Shown piece by piece: positions 1 to 8,362 of a stretch of DNA of 64,000 nt (the first letter of the stretch is position 1; each line of letters starts with the position of its first letter). The stretch comes from Halorubrum rubrum (GTDB lineage: Archaea > Halobacteriota > Halobacteria > Halobacteriales > Haloferacaceae). Where the stretch lies: the NCBI RefSeq assembly GCF_024494685.1, contig NZ_JANHDM010000001.1, positions 372,001-436,000 on the forward strand, given 5' to 3'. Below the pieces are notes generated by a model. The model saw only the letters and a program-made list of their open reading frames with translations, was not told where the DNA came from and ran no database searches. The position numbers and the translations under genes are program-made.

Positions 1-351
1 TCAGAGCCCTCGAATCAGCCGGGCGATCGCGGCGATAACGAGCAGCACGGCGCGGACGAGCCGCAGGCGTTCGATCCGGCGTTCCGAGCGGTCGGCGGGG
101 TCGGCGTCGCGGTCGACAGGGTCACCGCTGCGGTCGCCGTCGCGGTCGCCGACCGGCTCGTCGGCAGCGCTCCCCGTGCCGGCGGCATCGGCAACGCCCC
201 CCGTGCCGGCGGCGTCGCGGGGGGTGTCGTCGCCGGCGGCGACGGCGTCGCTATCGGCGCGTGCGGACCCGCGGTCGTCGGATCGGGCGGACGGCTCGGG
301 CGGGGTGGGCGGGGTCGGTCGCCTCGGCGGGTGGTCGGGATCGTCGATCAT
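1..351 (-). CDS. Small acidic protein with C-terminal membrane anchor
   Basis: The 116-residue product is unrecognised. Its first ~90 residues are Asp, Gly, Ala and Pro rich with no predicted fold, including a repeated D-A-A-G-T-G pattern. They are followed by a basic stretch (ERRIERLRLVR) and a single hydrophobic helix (AVLLVIAAIARLI) at the very C-terminus. This suggests a tail-anchored protein with a disordered acidic domain; the side of the membrane is unknown. The ATG lies at 349-351 and the TGA sits exactly at the window edge. Codon third positions are GC rich as in the neighbours, which favours a real gene. Confidence 0.55.
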   Translation of the reverse strand: MIDDPDHPPRRPTPPTPPEPSARSDDRGSARADSDAVAAGDDTPRDAAGTGGVADAAGTGSAADEPVGDRDGDRSGDPVDRDADPADRSERRIERLRLVRAVLLVIAAIARLIRGL

Positions 352-478
352 GAGAACACGGTGCGGCCACCGGGGCCGCCGTGCCGACGGCTACACGCGT
401 AATTCGGAAATATCCGAGCCGGACGGAAGGTGAAACTGAAAGTCGTCGAGGCCGCCTGCGACGGCAACGACGATCGAC

Positions 479-1858
479 TCAGACCAGCGGCTCGACCAGT
501 TCGCGGCCCTCGGCGAGCAGCGAGTCGACGCGCGCGTCCGAGTCGGCCTCGGCGTACACCCGCAGCTTCGGCTCGGTCCCCGAGGGGCGGACGAGCAGCC
601 AGGAGCCGTTCTCTAAGAGGAGCTTGAACCCGTCGAGCGTGACGACCTCCGCGACCGCGTGGCCGTCGACCGACTCCGGAATGTGGTCCTCCAGCTCGTC
701 GAGGACCGCCGTCTTGCGGTCGTCCGGACAGTCGATCGACACCTTCCCGGCGGCGATGTGGCCGTGCTCGTCGAGCAGGCGGTCGACGCGGGCGTCGAAC
801 GGCTCCGCGTCGGCGGCGTCGGCCGCGAGCAGCGCCATCAACACGCCGTCCTTCTCGCGGACGTGCCCGCGCACGGAGAAGCCGCCGGACTCCTCGCCGC
901 CGAACAGCGCGTCGTGTTCGCCCATCGCCTCGGCGACCCACTTGAAGCCGACGGGCGTCTCGTACACCTCCTCGCCGTGCGCCTCCGCGAGGCGGTCGAC
1001 GAGGAACGTCGTCGAGACGGTCCGGACCGCGGGTCCGGAGTCGCTCTCCAGGAGGCGGTCGTAGCAGGCTACATAAAAGAGGTTGGCGTCGAGCACGCCG
1101 CGCTCGGGGGTCACCACCGCGACCCGATCGGAGTCGCCGTCGTTGGCGACGCCGAGGTCCACGTCGCTCTCGGGATCGGTCACCAGGTCGGCGAGTTCAT
1201 CGAGGTGTTCCGCGTTCGGTTCGGGGGATTCGCCGCCGAACGTCGGATCCCGGTCACAGCGCAGACGGCGCACCTCCGCGCCGGCGGACTCGAGCAGGGC
1301 GTCGGTCACCCCGCGGCCGCTGCCGTGCATCGCGTCGTACGCGACCGTGAGCCCGTCGAGGTCGGTGTCGACGAGGTCGCGGGCGGCCGCGGCGTGCGGC
1401 GTCACGAAGTCGTGTCGCCGGATTTCCCCGCGCTCGCTCTCCGGGAGGAGGTCCGGCTCCGCGAGCCGCGAGACGACGTCCTCGGTCACCTCGGGGAGCG
1501 CGGGCGCGCCGTCGCTCGGGATGAACTTCACGCCGTTGTACTCCGGCGGGTTGTGCGAGGCGGTGACCATACACGCGCCCGCCAGTCCCTCCGCGACGAT
1601 GCCGTAGGCGACGAGCGGGGTGGGGACGTCGCGTTCGGGAAGGAGCACGTCGAAGCCGTTCCCCGAGAGCACCTCCGCGAGGCTCTCGGCGAACCCCTCC
1701 GAGGTCTCGCGGGCGTCGTACCCTACCGCGACCGGCTCGTCGTGGCCCGCCGCCTCGAGGTGGTCGGCGACCGCCTGCCCCACGATCCGCACGCGCTCGT
1801 CGGTGAAGACGTCGAGCGTCGCCCGCCAGCCGTCCGTGCCGAATGAGATCTGGTCCAT
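479..1858 (-). CDS. Phosphoglucomutase/phosphomannomutase family enzyme
   Basis: An alpha-D-phosphohexomutase that moves phosphate between C1 and C6 of a hexose or hexosamine phosphate, feeding glycosylation and nucleotide-sugar synthesis in the cytoplasm. All four family loops are visible: the phosphoserine loop TASHNP (Ser101 with the chosen start), the metal loop DGDSDR, the sugar-specificity loop GGEESGG, and the phosphate-binding RPSGTEPKLR near the C-terminus. The 459-aa length is normal. I chose the ATG at 1858 because FGTDGWR then sits at the usual N-terminal place; the frame is open 9 codons further upstream but those codons do not resemble the family. Whether it acts on glucose, mannose or glucosamine (GlmM) cannot be read from sequence. 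Confidence 0.93.
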   Translation of the reverse strand: MDQISFGTDGWRATLDVFTDERVRIVGQAVADHLEAAGHDEPVAVGYDARETSEGFAESLAEVLSGNGFDVLLPERDVPTPLVAYGIVAEGLAGACMVTASHNPPEYNGVKFIPSDGAPALPEVTEDVVSRLAEPDLLPESERGEIRRHDFVTPHAAAARDLVDTDLDGLTVAYDAMHGSGRGVTDALLESAGAEVRRLRCDRDPTFGGESPEPNAEHLDELADLVTDPESDVDLGVANDGDSDRVAVVTPERGVLDANLFYVACYDRLLESDSGPAVRTVSTTFLVDRLAEAHGEEVYETPVGFKWVAEAMGEHDALFGGEESGGFSVRGHVREKDGVLMALLAADAADAEPFDARVDRLLDEHGHIAAGKVSIDCPDDRKTAVLDELEDHIPESVDGHAVAEVVTLDGFKLLLENGSWLLVRPSGTEPKLRVYAEADSDARVDSLLAEGRELVEPLV

Positions 1859-1993
1859 GTTCGCTTCCTCGGCGGCCGGGACCATAACGTCCGGTGTCGC
1901 CTACGAACCTTGCGCGGGGGAGTCGGCGGCGACCGGGGGAGTGGATCGTTCAGTACAGTCCAGCTATGGATCGAACCGTACCTGCGGTAGATG

Positions 1994-2007
1994 GTTTTTA
2001 TTTGACA
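1994..2007 (+). promoter_or_regulatory. TATA-type promoter for the gene at 2028
   Basis: The AT-rich stretch GGTTTTTATTTGACAT lies 21-34 bp before the ATG at 2028, the usual position for a haloarchaeal TATA box driving a leaderless or nearly leaderless transcript. Confidence 0.5.
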
Positions 2008-2027
2008 TAGATAACACAGTAGCGATA

Positions 2028-2453
2028 ATGGATCGAAAGGCGGTCGAAGTACGGGGGACGGCAGTGGAGGAGCTGCCGGAGTCACTGTACAATGCCCTCC
2101 GTGAGACCGACAGGAAAGAGGAGGAAACGGTACAGCTGGGTGGGTCACTGTACGGGGGTTCAGATCAGAACGACGGGAACGCCGTAGTGAGACATTCGGG
2201 CAGTGGCTTTGAGGTCATCGTAGCCGAACAGTACTACTTGCGGACGAACTCGGACCTCCAAGCGACGATCGTGATTGATCAGAAAACCACGGATCGGGCG
2301 TCTGTGACGGTGATAGCAGGTGGCGGCGCAACCGGACTGGGGCCTCTGAGCTGGGACTTGGGTTCGGAATCGGCCCAAACCGACACCATCGTTTCTCTGC
2401 TCGAAGACGTGTGCGACCGGTTGGATTTGTCGCTCGACCCAGACGAACGGTGA
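2028..2453 (+). CDS. Uncharacterised protein, possibly DUF6054-like
   Basis: The 141-residue product is not firmly recognised. It starts MDRKAVEVRGTAVEEL and has a central run of alternating beta strands (GFEVIVAEQYYLRT, LQATIVIDQ, RASVTVIAGGG) followed by a GPLSWDLGSE turn and a C-terminal helix. That order of a YYLR strand, a TIVID strand, a Gly-rich turn and a WD motif recalls DUF6054 proteins known mainly from Firmicutes; this is a memory-based resemblance, not a search result. Codon use is clearly less GC rich than in flanking genes, a possible sign of transfer. The ATG at 2028 is chosen because a TATA box precedes it; the frame is open further upstream but there it overlaps the phosphomutase gene on the other strand. 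Confidence 0.7.
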   Translation: MDRKAVEVRGTAVEELPESLYNALRETDRKEEETVQLGGSLYGGSDQNDGNAVVRHSGSGFEVIVAEQYYLRTNSDLQATIVIDQKTTDRASVTVIAGGGATGLGPLSWDLGSESAQTDTIVSLLEDVCDRLDLSLDPDER

Positions 2454-2498
2454 TTCTATTCATCCGTAACTGAAAACGACGCAGCGAAAAAGAGGGAA

Positions 2499-2741
2499 CT
2501 ACTCCGTCCACCTGATCTCGTATTCGAGTTCGTACCGCTGTTCGCCGGTTTCCGAATCCGTGAGCCGTTCGAGTTCGACTTCGAATCGAGGCCGTTCCGG
2601 GACGGTTACGTGCCGTTCCTCCGCGTCGCTCACCAACGTGACGTCGCCCGTGTCGACCTGGTCGGCCGCATCGCGTAACGCTTCGGCGATCTCCGTTCTC
2701 GATACCTGTTCCTCGGTTTTGAACAGTTCTTCTTCGGGCAT
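2499..2741 (-). CDS. Amphi-Trp domain protein
   Basis: An 80-residue protein matching the small amphi-Trp family common in haloarchaea. It has an N-terminal helical part (SRTEIAEALRDAADQV) and a strand-rich half (GDVTLVSDAEERHVTVPE, RFEVELERL) ending in the conserved amphipathic strand YELEYEIRWTE with a single Trp near the C-terminus. The family has no established biochemical role. It converges with the gene at 2028-2453 across a 45-bp gap and is single-standing. Length and pattern fit the family. Confidence 0.8.
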   Translation of the reverse strand: MPEEELFKTEEQVSRTEIAEALRDAADQVDTGDVTLVSDAEERHVTVPERPRFEVELERLTDSETGEQRYELEYEIRWTE

Positions 2742-2871
2742 CGGTTCCCATTACGACCGCAACTGTGATATAGTCGACCTGCGGTTCCGAACGGGCAGGA
2801 ACGGTCGAGACGGCCTCGGTACCCCACACCGAATCGCTCGCGTTTTTGGTTCCCCGGCCCGAATCCGGCGT

Positions 2872-3405
2872 ATGACACGGATCGTCGCGATCTCCGGCAG
2901 CCGTCGGGAGGCGAGCACCACGAAGGCCGCCCTCCGGGTCGCGCTCGCCGCCGCGGCCGACGCCGGCGCGGAGACCGACCTGATCGACCTGGGCGCGGTC
3001 GACCTCCCGCTGTATCACCCTGACGAGGACCACCAAGGCGACAGCGAGCGACTGAAACGCCGAGTCCGCGAGGCCGACGGCGTGATCGCGGGCACCCCCG
3101 TCTACCGCGGTTCCTACTCCTCAACGTTCAAGAACTTCCACGACTTCTGCGGCTCCCACGAGTACGAGGACACCGCGGTGGGACTGCTCGCGACCGCCGG
3201 CGGCGGCTCCTACGGCGGTACCCTCGAACACCTCCGGTCGACGTTCCGGAACGTCCACGCGTGGGTGGTCCCCCACGAGGTCGGGATCCGGGGCGCGTCC
3301 TCCGAGATCGAGGACGACGGCCGGATCCCCGACGACGACCTCCGTAAGCGGACCGAGCGGCTCGGCCGCGTCGTGACCGCACACGCGGAGCGGCTGCGGG
3401 AATGA
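2872..3405 (+). CDS. NADPH-dependent FMN reductase family protein
   Basis: A 177-aa flavodoxin-fold oxidoreductase. The N-terminal MTRIVAISGSRREAS is the FMN-phosphate loop of the family, GTPVYRGSYSSTFKNF is the second flavin loop, and GLLATAGGGSYGG the third. It would reduce FMN, quinones or azo compounds with NAD(P)H in the cytoplasm; the natural substrate is unknown. The ATG at 2872 fits the family start exactly; the frame extends upstream without homology. The stop overlaps the rhodanese ATG by four bases, so the two are probably translated together. Confidence 0.88.
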   Translation: MTRIVAISGSRREASTTKAALRVALAAAADAGAETDLIDLGAVDLPLYHPDEDHQGDSERLKRRVREADGVIAGTPVYRGSYSSTFKNFHDFCGSHEYEDTAVGLLATAGGGSYGGTLEHLRSTFRNVHAWVVPHEVGIRGASSEIEDDGRIPDDDLRKRTERLGRVVTAHAERLRE

Positions 3406-3788
3406 ACGCGATCCGACCGGACGAGTTGGACGAGCGCCTCGCGGACGGGAACGCCGACGGGAACGGGGAGGAGCCCTTCGTCCTCGATATTCGCCCGGCG
3501 GACGCGTACGAGTCGGGGGCGATCGACGGGAGCCACAACCTGCCCGTGTACGGGGACCTCCGCGGCGGCGACGAGTCGGCGCTCCGGGCGCGACTGGAGG
3601 AGATACCGCGGGATCGGGAGGTCGTCACGGTGTGTAAGATGGGGATCGTCGCGAGGCGGGCGACGAGGGTGCTCGAGGAGGAGGGGTACGACGCGAGAAC
3701 GCTCGCCGGTGGGATGAGCGGCTGGAACGGCTACCGGGCCGGATCGCTCGGATATACACTCCGGTCGCTGTGGTGGCGGCTCCGGTAG
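3402..3788 (+). CDS. Rhodanese-like sulfurtransferase domain protein
   Basis: A 128-aa single rhodanese domain: N-terminal FVLDIRPADAYESGAIDGS is the CH2A motif, and VVTVCKMGIVARRATRVL carries the active-site Cys at the start of the catalytic loop. The C-terminal GGMSGWNGY matches the usual GG-x-x-x-W end. It would carry persulfide sulfur between thiols. Overlap of four bases (ATGA) with the FMN reductase gene suggests a redox/sulfur pair, but their joint role is inference. Confidence 0.88.
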   Translation: MNAIRPDELDERLADGNADGNGEEPFVLDIRPADAYESGAIDGSHNLPVYGDLRGGDESALRARLEEIPRDREVVTVCKMGIVARRATRVLEEEGYDARTLAGGMSGWNGYRAGSLGYTLRSLWWRLR

Positions 3789-3795
3789 GCCGGCT

Positions 3796-3838
3796 GTCGT
3801 TCCCGGCGGGCTCCGACGGTCGTTCCCGGCGGGCTCCG
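3796..3838. repeat. Two-copy 23-bp tandem repeat
   Basis: GTCGTTCCCGGCGGGCTCCG occurs at 3796-3815 and again at 3819-3838, giving a period of 23 bp. It follows the rhodanese stop directly. The surrounding gap to 4071 is otherwise non-coding and very GC rich. Confidence 0.8.
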
Positions 3839-4042
3839 GTCGACCCAGGTGAGCGACGGCCGGCAGAGCGTCGCCTCCCGCCTCCCCAGCCTCGGTGGAC
3901 GGGCGGCCGCGGGACCGCTCCGCGGCCGCCCGCCACCTCCCTCGCGCGCGTTCCGCTCGGACTCCCGTCGGTCGTCCTCGCGGGTCGCACGCGCCGAAGC
4001 GGGCGGTCGGAGGAACGCGATGCCGGCGGGGTCGGCAGGGTC

Positions 4043-4069
4043 GGCCGGATCGGCCGGATCGGCCGGATC
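4043..4069. repeat. Three-copy 9-bp tandem repeat
   Basis: GGCCGGATC is repeated three times without a mismatch, preceded by degenerate copies (GGCAGGGTC). It begins two bases beyond the argF stop codon, so it lies in the 3' untranslated part of the arginine operon or just after it. Confidence 0.85.
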
Positions 4070-4071
4070 GG

Positions 4072-4986
4072 TTACGACCCGGTTCCGGCCTCGCCCTCGA
4101 GCAGCTCGACGAGCAGGGCGTTCTGCGCGTGCATCCGGTTCTCCGCCTGCTCCCACGCGAGCGCGCGGTCGGACTCAAGCACGTCGTTCGTGATCTCCTC
4201 GCCGCGGTGGGCGGGCAGACAGTGCATCACCCTCGCGTCCGTGCCGGCGAGCAGGTCGGCGTTCACCTGGAACCCGTCGAAGGCGGCGACCTTCTCCTCG
4301 CGTTCGTCCTCCTGTCCCATCGAGACCCACACGTCGGTGTAGACGACGTCGGCACCCCCGACGACCGACTCGGGGTCCGTGGTCGGATCCACGTCCGCGC
4401 CGAAGGCCGCCGCGCGCTCGAAGACGGCGGGGTCCATCCCGTACTCGGCGGGCGTCGCCACCCGCACGTCGATCCCGGCCATCGCCGCGCCGACGACGAA
4501 CGACTGCCCGACGTTGTTGCCGTCGCCGACCCACGCCACGGTGGCGTCCTCGCCGACCGACTCCCGGATCGTGAGCAGGTCCGCGAGCGTCTGGCAGGGG
4601 TGTGCCTCGTCCGTGAGCCCGTTGATCACGGGGCAGTCGGCGTGTGCGGCGAGCGTCTCGACGTCGCCGTGGTCGAACAGCCGCGCCATCACGGCGTCGA
4701 CGTACCGGCCGAGGACGCGCGCGGTGTCACGCAGCGGCTCGCCGTGGCCGAGGTGGAGGTCGTCGGGCCCGAGGTACATCGCGTGGCCGCCGAGCCGCGT
4801 CATCCCCGTCTCGAAGGAGATCCGCGTCCGCGTCGAGGGCTTCTCGAAGATCATCCCGAGCGTCGCGTCCGGGAGTCGCGGGTCGGTCTGGCCGGCCTTC
4901 ATCGCGGCCGCGCGGTCGAGCAGGGCGTCCAGTTCGGCCGGCGTCACGTCGTCGATGTCGAGGAAGTCGTCGGTAGCGAGTGGCAT
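4072..4986 (-). CDS. argF: Ornithine carbamoyltransferase
   Basis: Transfers a carbamoyl group from carbamoyl phosphate to ornithine, giving citrulline (arginine pathway, cytoplasm). Motifs in order: EKPSTRTRISFE (carbamoyl-phosphate loop), DEAHPCQTLADL, and VMHCLPAHRG with the catalytic Cys of the ornithine loop. The 304-aa length is normal. It is the last gene of the minus-strand arginine run, about 110 bp after argE, which supports the anabolic ArgF role rather than catabolic ArcB; sequence alone does not separate the two. Confidence 0.93.
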   Translation of the reverse strand: MPLATDDFLDIDDVTPAELDALLDRAAAMKAGQTDPRLPDATLGMIFEKPSTRTRISFETGMTRLGGHAMYLGPDDLHLGHGEPLRDTARVLGRYVDAVMARLFDHGDVETLAAHADCPVINGLTDEAHPCQTLADLLTIRESVGEDATVAWVGDGNNVGQSFVVGAAMAGIDVRVATPAEYGMDPAVFERAAAFGADVDPTTDPESVVGGADVVYTDVWVSMGQEDEREEKVAAFDGFQVNADLLAGTDARVMHCLPAHRGEEITNDVLESDRALAWEQAENRMHAQNALLVELLEGEAGTGS

Positions 4987-5100
4987 GGGTGAGTTCGATG
5001 AGTGGTGTGTGGCTGATCTGCGTCGATGGGTCGGATTCGGTGATGGATCGGTACGGGAGGCGTCGTCGAGAAGGGCGCGCCGCGGCGCGTGGCCGCGACG

Positions 5101-6321
5101 CTACAGTCGGTCGCGACAGACGTCGGCGAGGACGGTCGTCGCCCGGTCCAGCTCCGACAGCGGGAGCCGCTCGTCGGGCGCGTGGTCCAGCTCGGAGTTT
5201 CCGGGGCCGTAGGTGACCATCGGGCAGTCCCACGCGGCCGCGAAGAGGTTCATGTCGCTCGTGCCGGTCTTTCTGAGCAGCCGCACGTCGCCGCCGGCCC
5301 CGCGGATCGCGACGCGGAACGCCCGCGCGAGGTCGGTCCGCGGGCTCTCCATCACCGGCGGGATCGGCTCCTTCCAGTGGACCGAGCCGGTCGAAAGCTC
5401 GGCCTCCGCCAGCTCGTGGACCTCGTCGACGGTCCGCGCGGGCGGCACCCGAAGCTGGACGTCCATCGCGGCCTCGACCGCGAGGCCGTCGTCGGTCAGT
5501 CCGCCGTCCATCGAGACGGGTTTCGTCGTCACCTGCTCGAAGACGGGCGTCTCCGGGTCCGTCGGCGTGAACGCCTCCTCGACGCCGTGCCACCAGTCGA
5601 TCGCGTGCTGGATCGCGTTGGGCTCCGGCCGCGAGGAGTGGCCCGATTCGCTCGTGTTCACGTACGTGCCCGCGAGGAAGCCGCGGTAGCCGAGCGTGAT
5701 GCCGTCCCAGCCGGACGGCTCGCCGTTCACCACCGCGTCGGGCGCGTTGCGGTCGTCGACGAGGTGGCGCGCCCCGCGCGACCCGGTCTCCTCGCCGACG
5801 ACGCCCGCGAAGGAGACGCCGGTCTCGACGGCGGCGACCGCCATCGAGACGAGCGGCCCGGTCGCGTCGACCGACCCGCGACCCCACAACACGGGCTCGC
5901 CCGGCTCGCCCACCTCGACGTCGGTTGCGCCGAGTTCGTCCACGTCCTCGGGGGCCGGCCGCACCTCGACGGGGATGTCGCCGGGTACGGTGTCGACGTG
6001 CGAGGTCAGGAGGACCGCGTCGTTCGCCGGCGCGCGGACGTTGCCGACCTCGTCGATCCACGCCTCGCGGCCGTTGGCCTCGAAGAAGTCGACGAGCCGC
6101 TCGGCCGCCGCCGACTCCTCGCCGGACGGCGAGGGGATCGAGACGAGGTCGTACAGCAGCTTGCGAGCCGGCGTGTCGCAGGCCTCGGGGTAGCCGCCGC
6201 CGGCGACCACGTCGGTTCCGGCGTCGTCGATACCCGCGTCGCCGGCGGCGTCGCCGGAACCGGTACCGCCGTCGGCGGGAGCCCCCTCGGCGTTCCCGGC
6301 CGCGTCGGGCGCGGCGGTCAC
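5101..6321 (-). CDS. argE: LysW/ArgW-ornithine hydrolase, M20 peptidase family
   Basis: Zinc-dependent M20 amidohydrolase expected to release ornithine from the carrier protein (LysK/ArgE type). TSHVDTVPG holds a metal His and Asp, GRGSVDATGPL the bridging Asp, GEETGSRGARH the catalytic Glu pair, and TGTSDMN the C-terminal region. The start is a GTG whose last bases overlap the argD stop, with a full GGAGGTGA ribosome-binding site four bases before it. This start adds an unusual ~45-residue Gly/Ala/Asp-rich head before the family homology begins near YPEACDTPARKLL; a GTG inside that head is an alternative start. Confidence 0.9.
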   Translation of the reverse strand: MTAAPDAAGNAEGAPADGGTGSGDAAGDAGIDDAGTDVVAGGGYPEACDTPARKLLYDLVSIPSPSGEESAAAERLVDFFEANGREAWIDEVGNVRAPANDAVLLTSHVDTVPGDIPVEVRPAPEDVDELGATDVEVGEPGEPVLWGRGSVDATGPLVSMAVAAVETGVSFAGVVGEETGSRGARHLVDDRNAPDAVVNGEPSGWDGITLGYRGFLAGTYVNTSESGHSSRPEPNAIQHAIDWWHGVEEAFTPTDPETPVFEQVTTKPVSMDGGLTDDGLAVEAAMDVQLRVPPARTVDEVHELAEAELSTGSVHWKEPIPPVMESPRTDLARAFRVAIRGAGGDVRLLRKTGTSDMNLFAAAWDCPMVTYGPGNSELDHAPDERLPLSELDRATTVLADVCRDRL

Positions 6322-7445
6322 GCGATCACCTCCTCGAGCGCGTCGACCACGCCGTCGACGTGCCCGCGCTCGACCGTCAGCGGCGGCAGCAGCCGCAACA
6401 CGGTGCGACCCGCCGGCAGCGCGAGGATCCCGTGGTCGATGGCGAGGTCGCGGAGCAGCCGGTTCGATCCGCGCTTCACCTCGACGCCGACCATCAGTCC
6501 CTCGCCGCGGACCTCGCGCACGTCGTCGCCGAGACGCGTCTCGATCCCTTCGCGCAGGTACGATCCCACGTCGGCGGCGTGATCGGCGAGCCCCTCGCGC
6601 TCGATGACCTCGAGGGTCGCGCCCGCGGCCGCGGAGACGACCGGCCCGCCGGAGAACGTCGAGCCGTGGTCGCCCGCGTCCGCGGCGACCCAGTCGCGAC
6701 ACAGCGTCGCGCCGATCGGGAGCCCGCTGGCGAGCCCCTTCGCCGTCGTGAGCACGTCCGGAACCACGCCGTGACGCTCCGCGGCCCACATCGAGCCCGT
6801 CCGGCCGAGTCCGGTCTGGATCTCGTCGAGGACCATCGCGGCCCCCGCTTCCGCCGTGGCCCCTCGCACCGCCTCGAGGTACGTCGTGGAGGCCGGGTTG
6901 ATCCCACCCTCGCCCTGGAGCGGTTCGAGGATCACGGCGGCCGTCTCCTCGTCGACGGCCTCGCGCATCGCCGCCTCGTCCCCGTACTCGACGAACTCGA
7001 CGCCGCCGGCGAGCGGCTCGAACCCCTGCTTGTACTTCGCCTTCCAGGTGGTCGCGAGCGCGCCCATCGTCCGGCCGTGAAAGCCCTGCGTGGTCGCGAC
7101 GATCTTCTCGCGATCCGTGGCGTGCCGCGCGAACTTCAGTGCGGCCTCGTTGGCCTCGGTGCCGGAGTTACACAGCCAGGCGTTCCCGACGTCGCCGGGC
7201 GCGACCTCGGCCAGCCGCTCGTACAGCGCCGTCCGCGTCGCGTGCGGGTACGACGCCTGGACGTACAGGAGCTCCTCCAGCTGGCTCGTCGCGGCGTCGA
7301 CGACCTCGGGGTGACAGTGGCCGACCGGGGTACACGCGTAGCTCGCGCCGAAATCGAGGTATTCGGTGCCGTTCGTATCGGTCAGGTGGACCCCGTCGCC
7401 GGCGGCGATCTCGATCGGCTTCTCGGAGAAGACGAAGCCGCTCAC
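6318..7445 (-). CDS. argD: Acetylornithine/LysW-gamma-semialdehyde aminotransferase
   Basis: Class III PLP aminotransferase converting the carrier-bound glutamate semialdehyde to carrier-bound ornithine. NSGTEANEAALKFAR is the phosphate-binding segment, LDEIQTGLGRTG the Asp that pairs with the pyridine nitrogen, and TTAKGLASG carries the PLP lysine. 375 aa is normal. It starts with GTG overlapping the argB stop (GTGA) and its own stop overlaps the argE start, so the chain is tightly coupled. Confidence 0.93.
   Translation of the reverse strand: MSGFVFSEKPIEIAAGDGVHLTDTNGTEYLDFGASYACTPVGHCHPEVVDAATSQLEELLYVQASYPHATRTALYERLAEVAPGDVGNAWLCNSGTEANEAALKFARHATDREKIVATTQGFHGRTMGALATTWKAKYKQGFEPLAGGVEFVEYGDEAAMREAVDEETAAVILEPLQGEGGINPASTTYLEAVRGATAEAGAAMVLDEIQTGLGRTGSMWAAERHGVVPDVLTTAKGLASGLPIGATLCRDWVAADAGDHGSTFSGGPVVSAAAGATLEVIEREGLADHAADVGSYLREGIETRLGDDVREVRGEGLMVGVEVKRGSNRLLRDLAIDHGILALPAGRTVLRLLPPLTVERGHVDGVVDALEEVIA
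6326..6333 (-). promoter_or_regulatory. Strong Shine-Dalgarno for argE
   Basis: On the minus strand GGAGGTGA lies four bases before the argE GTG at 6321. This perfect match to the 16S rRNA 3' end, inside the argD coding region, decides the GTG start of argE. Confidence 0.75.
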
Positions 7446-8362
7446 GCGTCGACCGCCTCCGTCTCCTCGGCGTCGCCGTCCGCCTCGCCGAGCGCCGAGC
7501 GCTCGATCGTCGTCCCCGACCCGCCGAGCGCGGCGAGGATCGGGTCGTCGGCGTTGGCGTCGGCGACCACGACGCGGGCGGAGCCGCCCGAGAGCGCCTC
7601 CGTCGCCGCCATCACCTTCTTGCCCATGAACCCCTCCGCCGCCTCCTCGAGCGCCGCGAGTTCGTCGGGCGTCGCGGCCGACTCGATCAGCGTGGACGAG
7701 TCCTCGGGGTCGGCATAGACGCCCGCCACGTCGGTCAACAGGACCAGGTCCGCACCGAGCGCGCCCGCGACCGCCGCGGCCGCGCGATCCGCGTCGGCGT
7801 TGACCGGCGTCACGCCGCCGTCGTTCTCCTTCCCCTCCATCGGAGGCGAGACGACGGGAGTGTAGCCGTCGTCGAGCAGCCCGGAGAGTAACTCGGCGTT
7901 GACCGACTCGATCGTCCCCGAGTGCTCGCCACGTCTGATCTTCCGCTTTCCGTCCTCGACCACGCGGACCGCCGACTTGCGCGGCCCCGAGAGGAGCCCG
8001 CCGTCGACGCCGGAGAGGCCGACCGCGTCGACGCCGGCCTCGCGGAACAGCGCGGTCAGCTCGGTGTTGAGCTTCCCGGCCATCGCCATCGTGAACGCCT
8101 CCATCGCGTCGGCGTCGGTGAACCGGCCGGTGACGCCGGAGGCGGACTCGACGTACTCGGGCTCCATGCCGAGCCGCTCGATCGTCTCGTCGACGACGGT
8201 CGAGCCGCCGTGGACGACGACGACCCGCCGACCGTCCGCCGCGAGGTCGGCGACGTCGTCGACCGCGCCGGCCGGATCGACCGCCTTCGCGCCGCCGATC
8301 TTGACGACGACGGGCGGCTCGCCGACTGGCGCGCCGCCGGCGTCGGTCCCTTCCTCGCTCAT
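7442..8362 (-). CDS. argB: Acetylglutamate/LysW-glutamate kinase
   Basis: Amino acid kinase family member (306 aa) that phosphorylates the side-chain carboxyl of the carrier-bound glutamate. VVKIGGAKAV is the N-terminal glycine loop that holds ATP phosphates, VVVHGGSTVVDE the second Gly loop, and PVVSPPMEGKENDG with NADADRAAAAVAGAL the substrate and nucleotide half. Overlaps argC by four bases upstream and argD downstream. Assignment to the carrier (LysZ-like) form rests on the adjacent argW and argX. Confidence 0.92.
   Translation of the reverse strand: MSEEGTDAGGAPVGEPPVVVKIGGAKAVDPAGAVDDVADLAADGRRVVVVHGGSTVVDETIERLGMEPEYVESASGVTGRFTDADAMEAFTMAMAGKLNTELTALFREAGVDAVGLSGVDGGLLSGPRKSAVRVVEDGKRKIRRGEHSGTIESVNAELLSGLLDDGYTPVVSPPMEGKENDGGVTPVNADADRAAAAVAGALGADLVLLTDVAGVYADPEDSSTLIESAATPDELAALEEAAEGFMGKKVMAATEALSGGSARVVVADANADDPILAALGGSGTTIERSALGEADGDAEETEAVDA

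Noticed and set aside
1620-2027. Upstream extension of the frame ending at 2453
   Set aside because: It runs antisense inside the phosphomutase gene and lacks protein-like composition; the TATA box fits the ATG at 2028.
5089-6582. Long open frames antisense to argE and argD (also over argG, larB, nrdA and ligA)
   Set aside because: High-GC genomes give long shadow frames on the opposite strand; the real genes carry full catalytic motifs and the shadows are Arg-rich without motifs.
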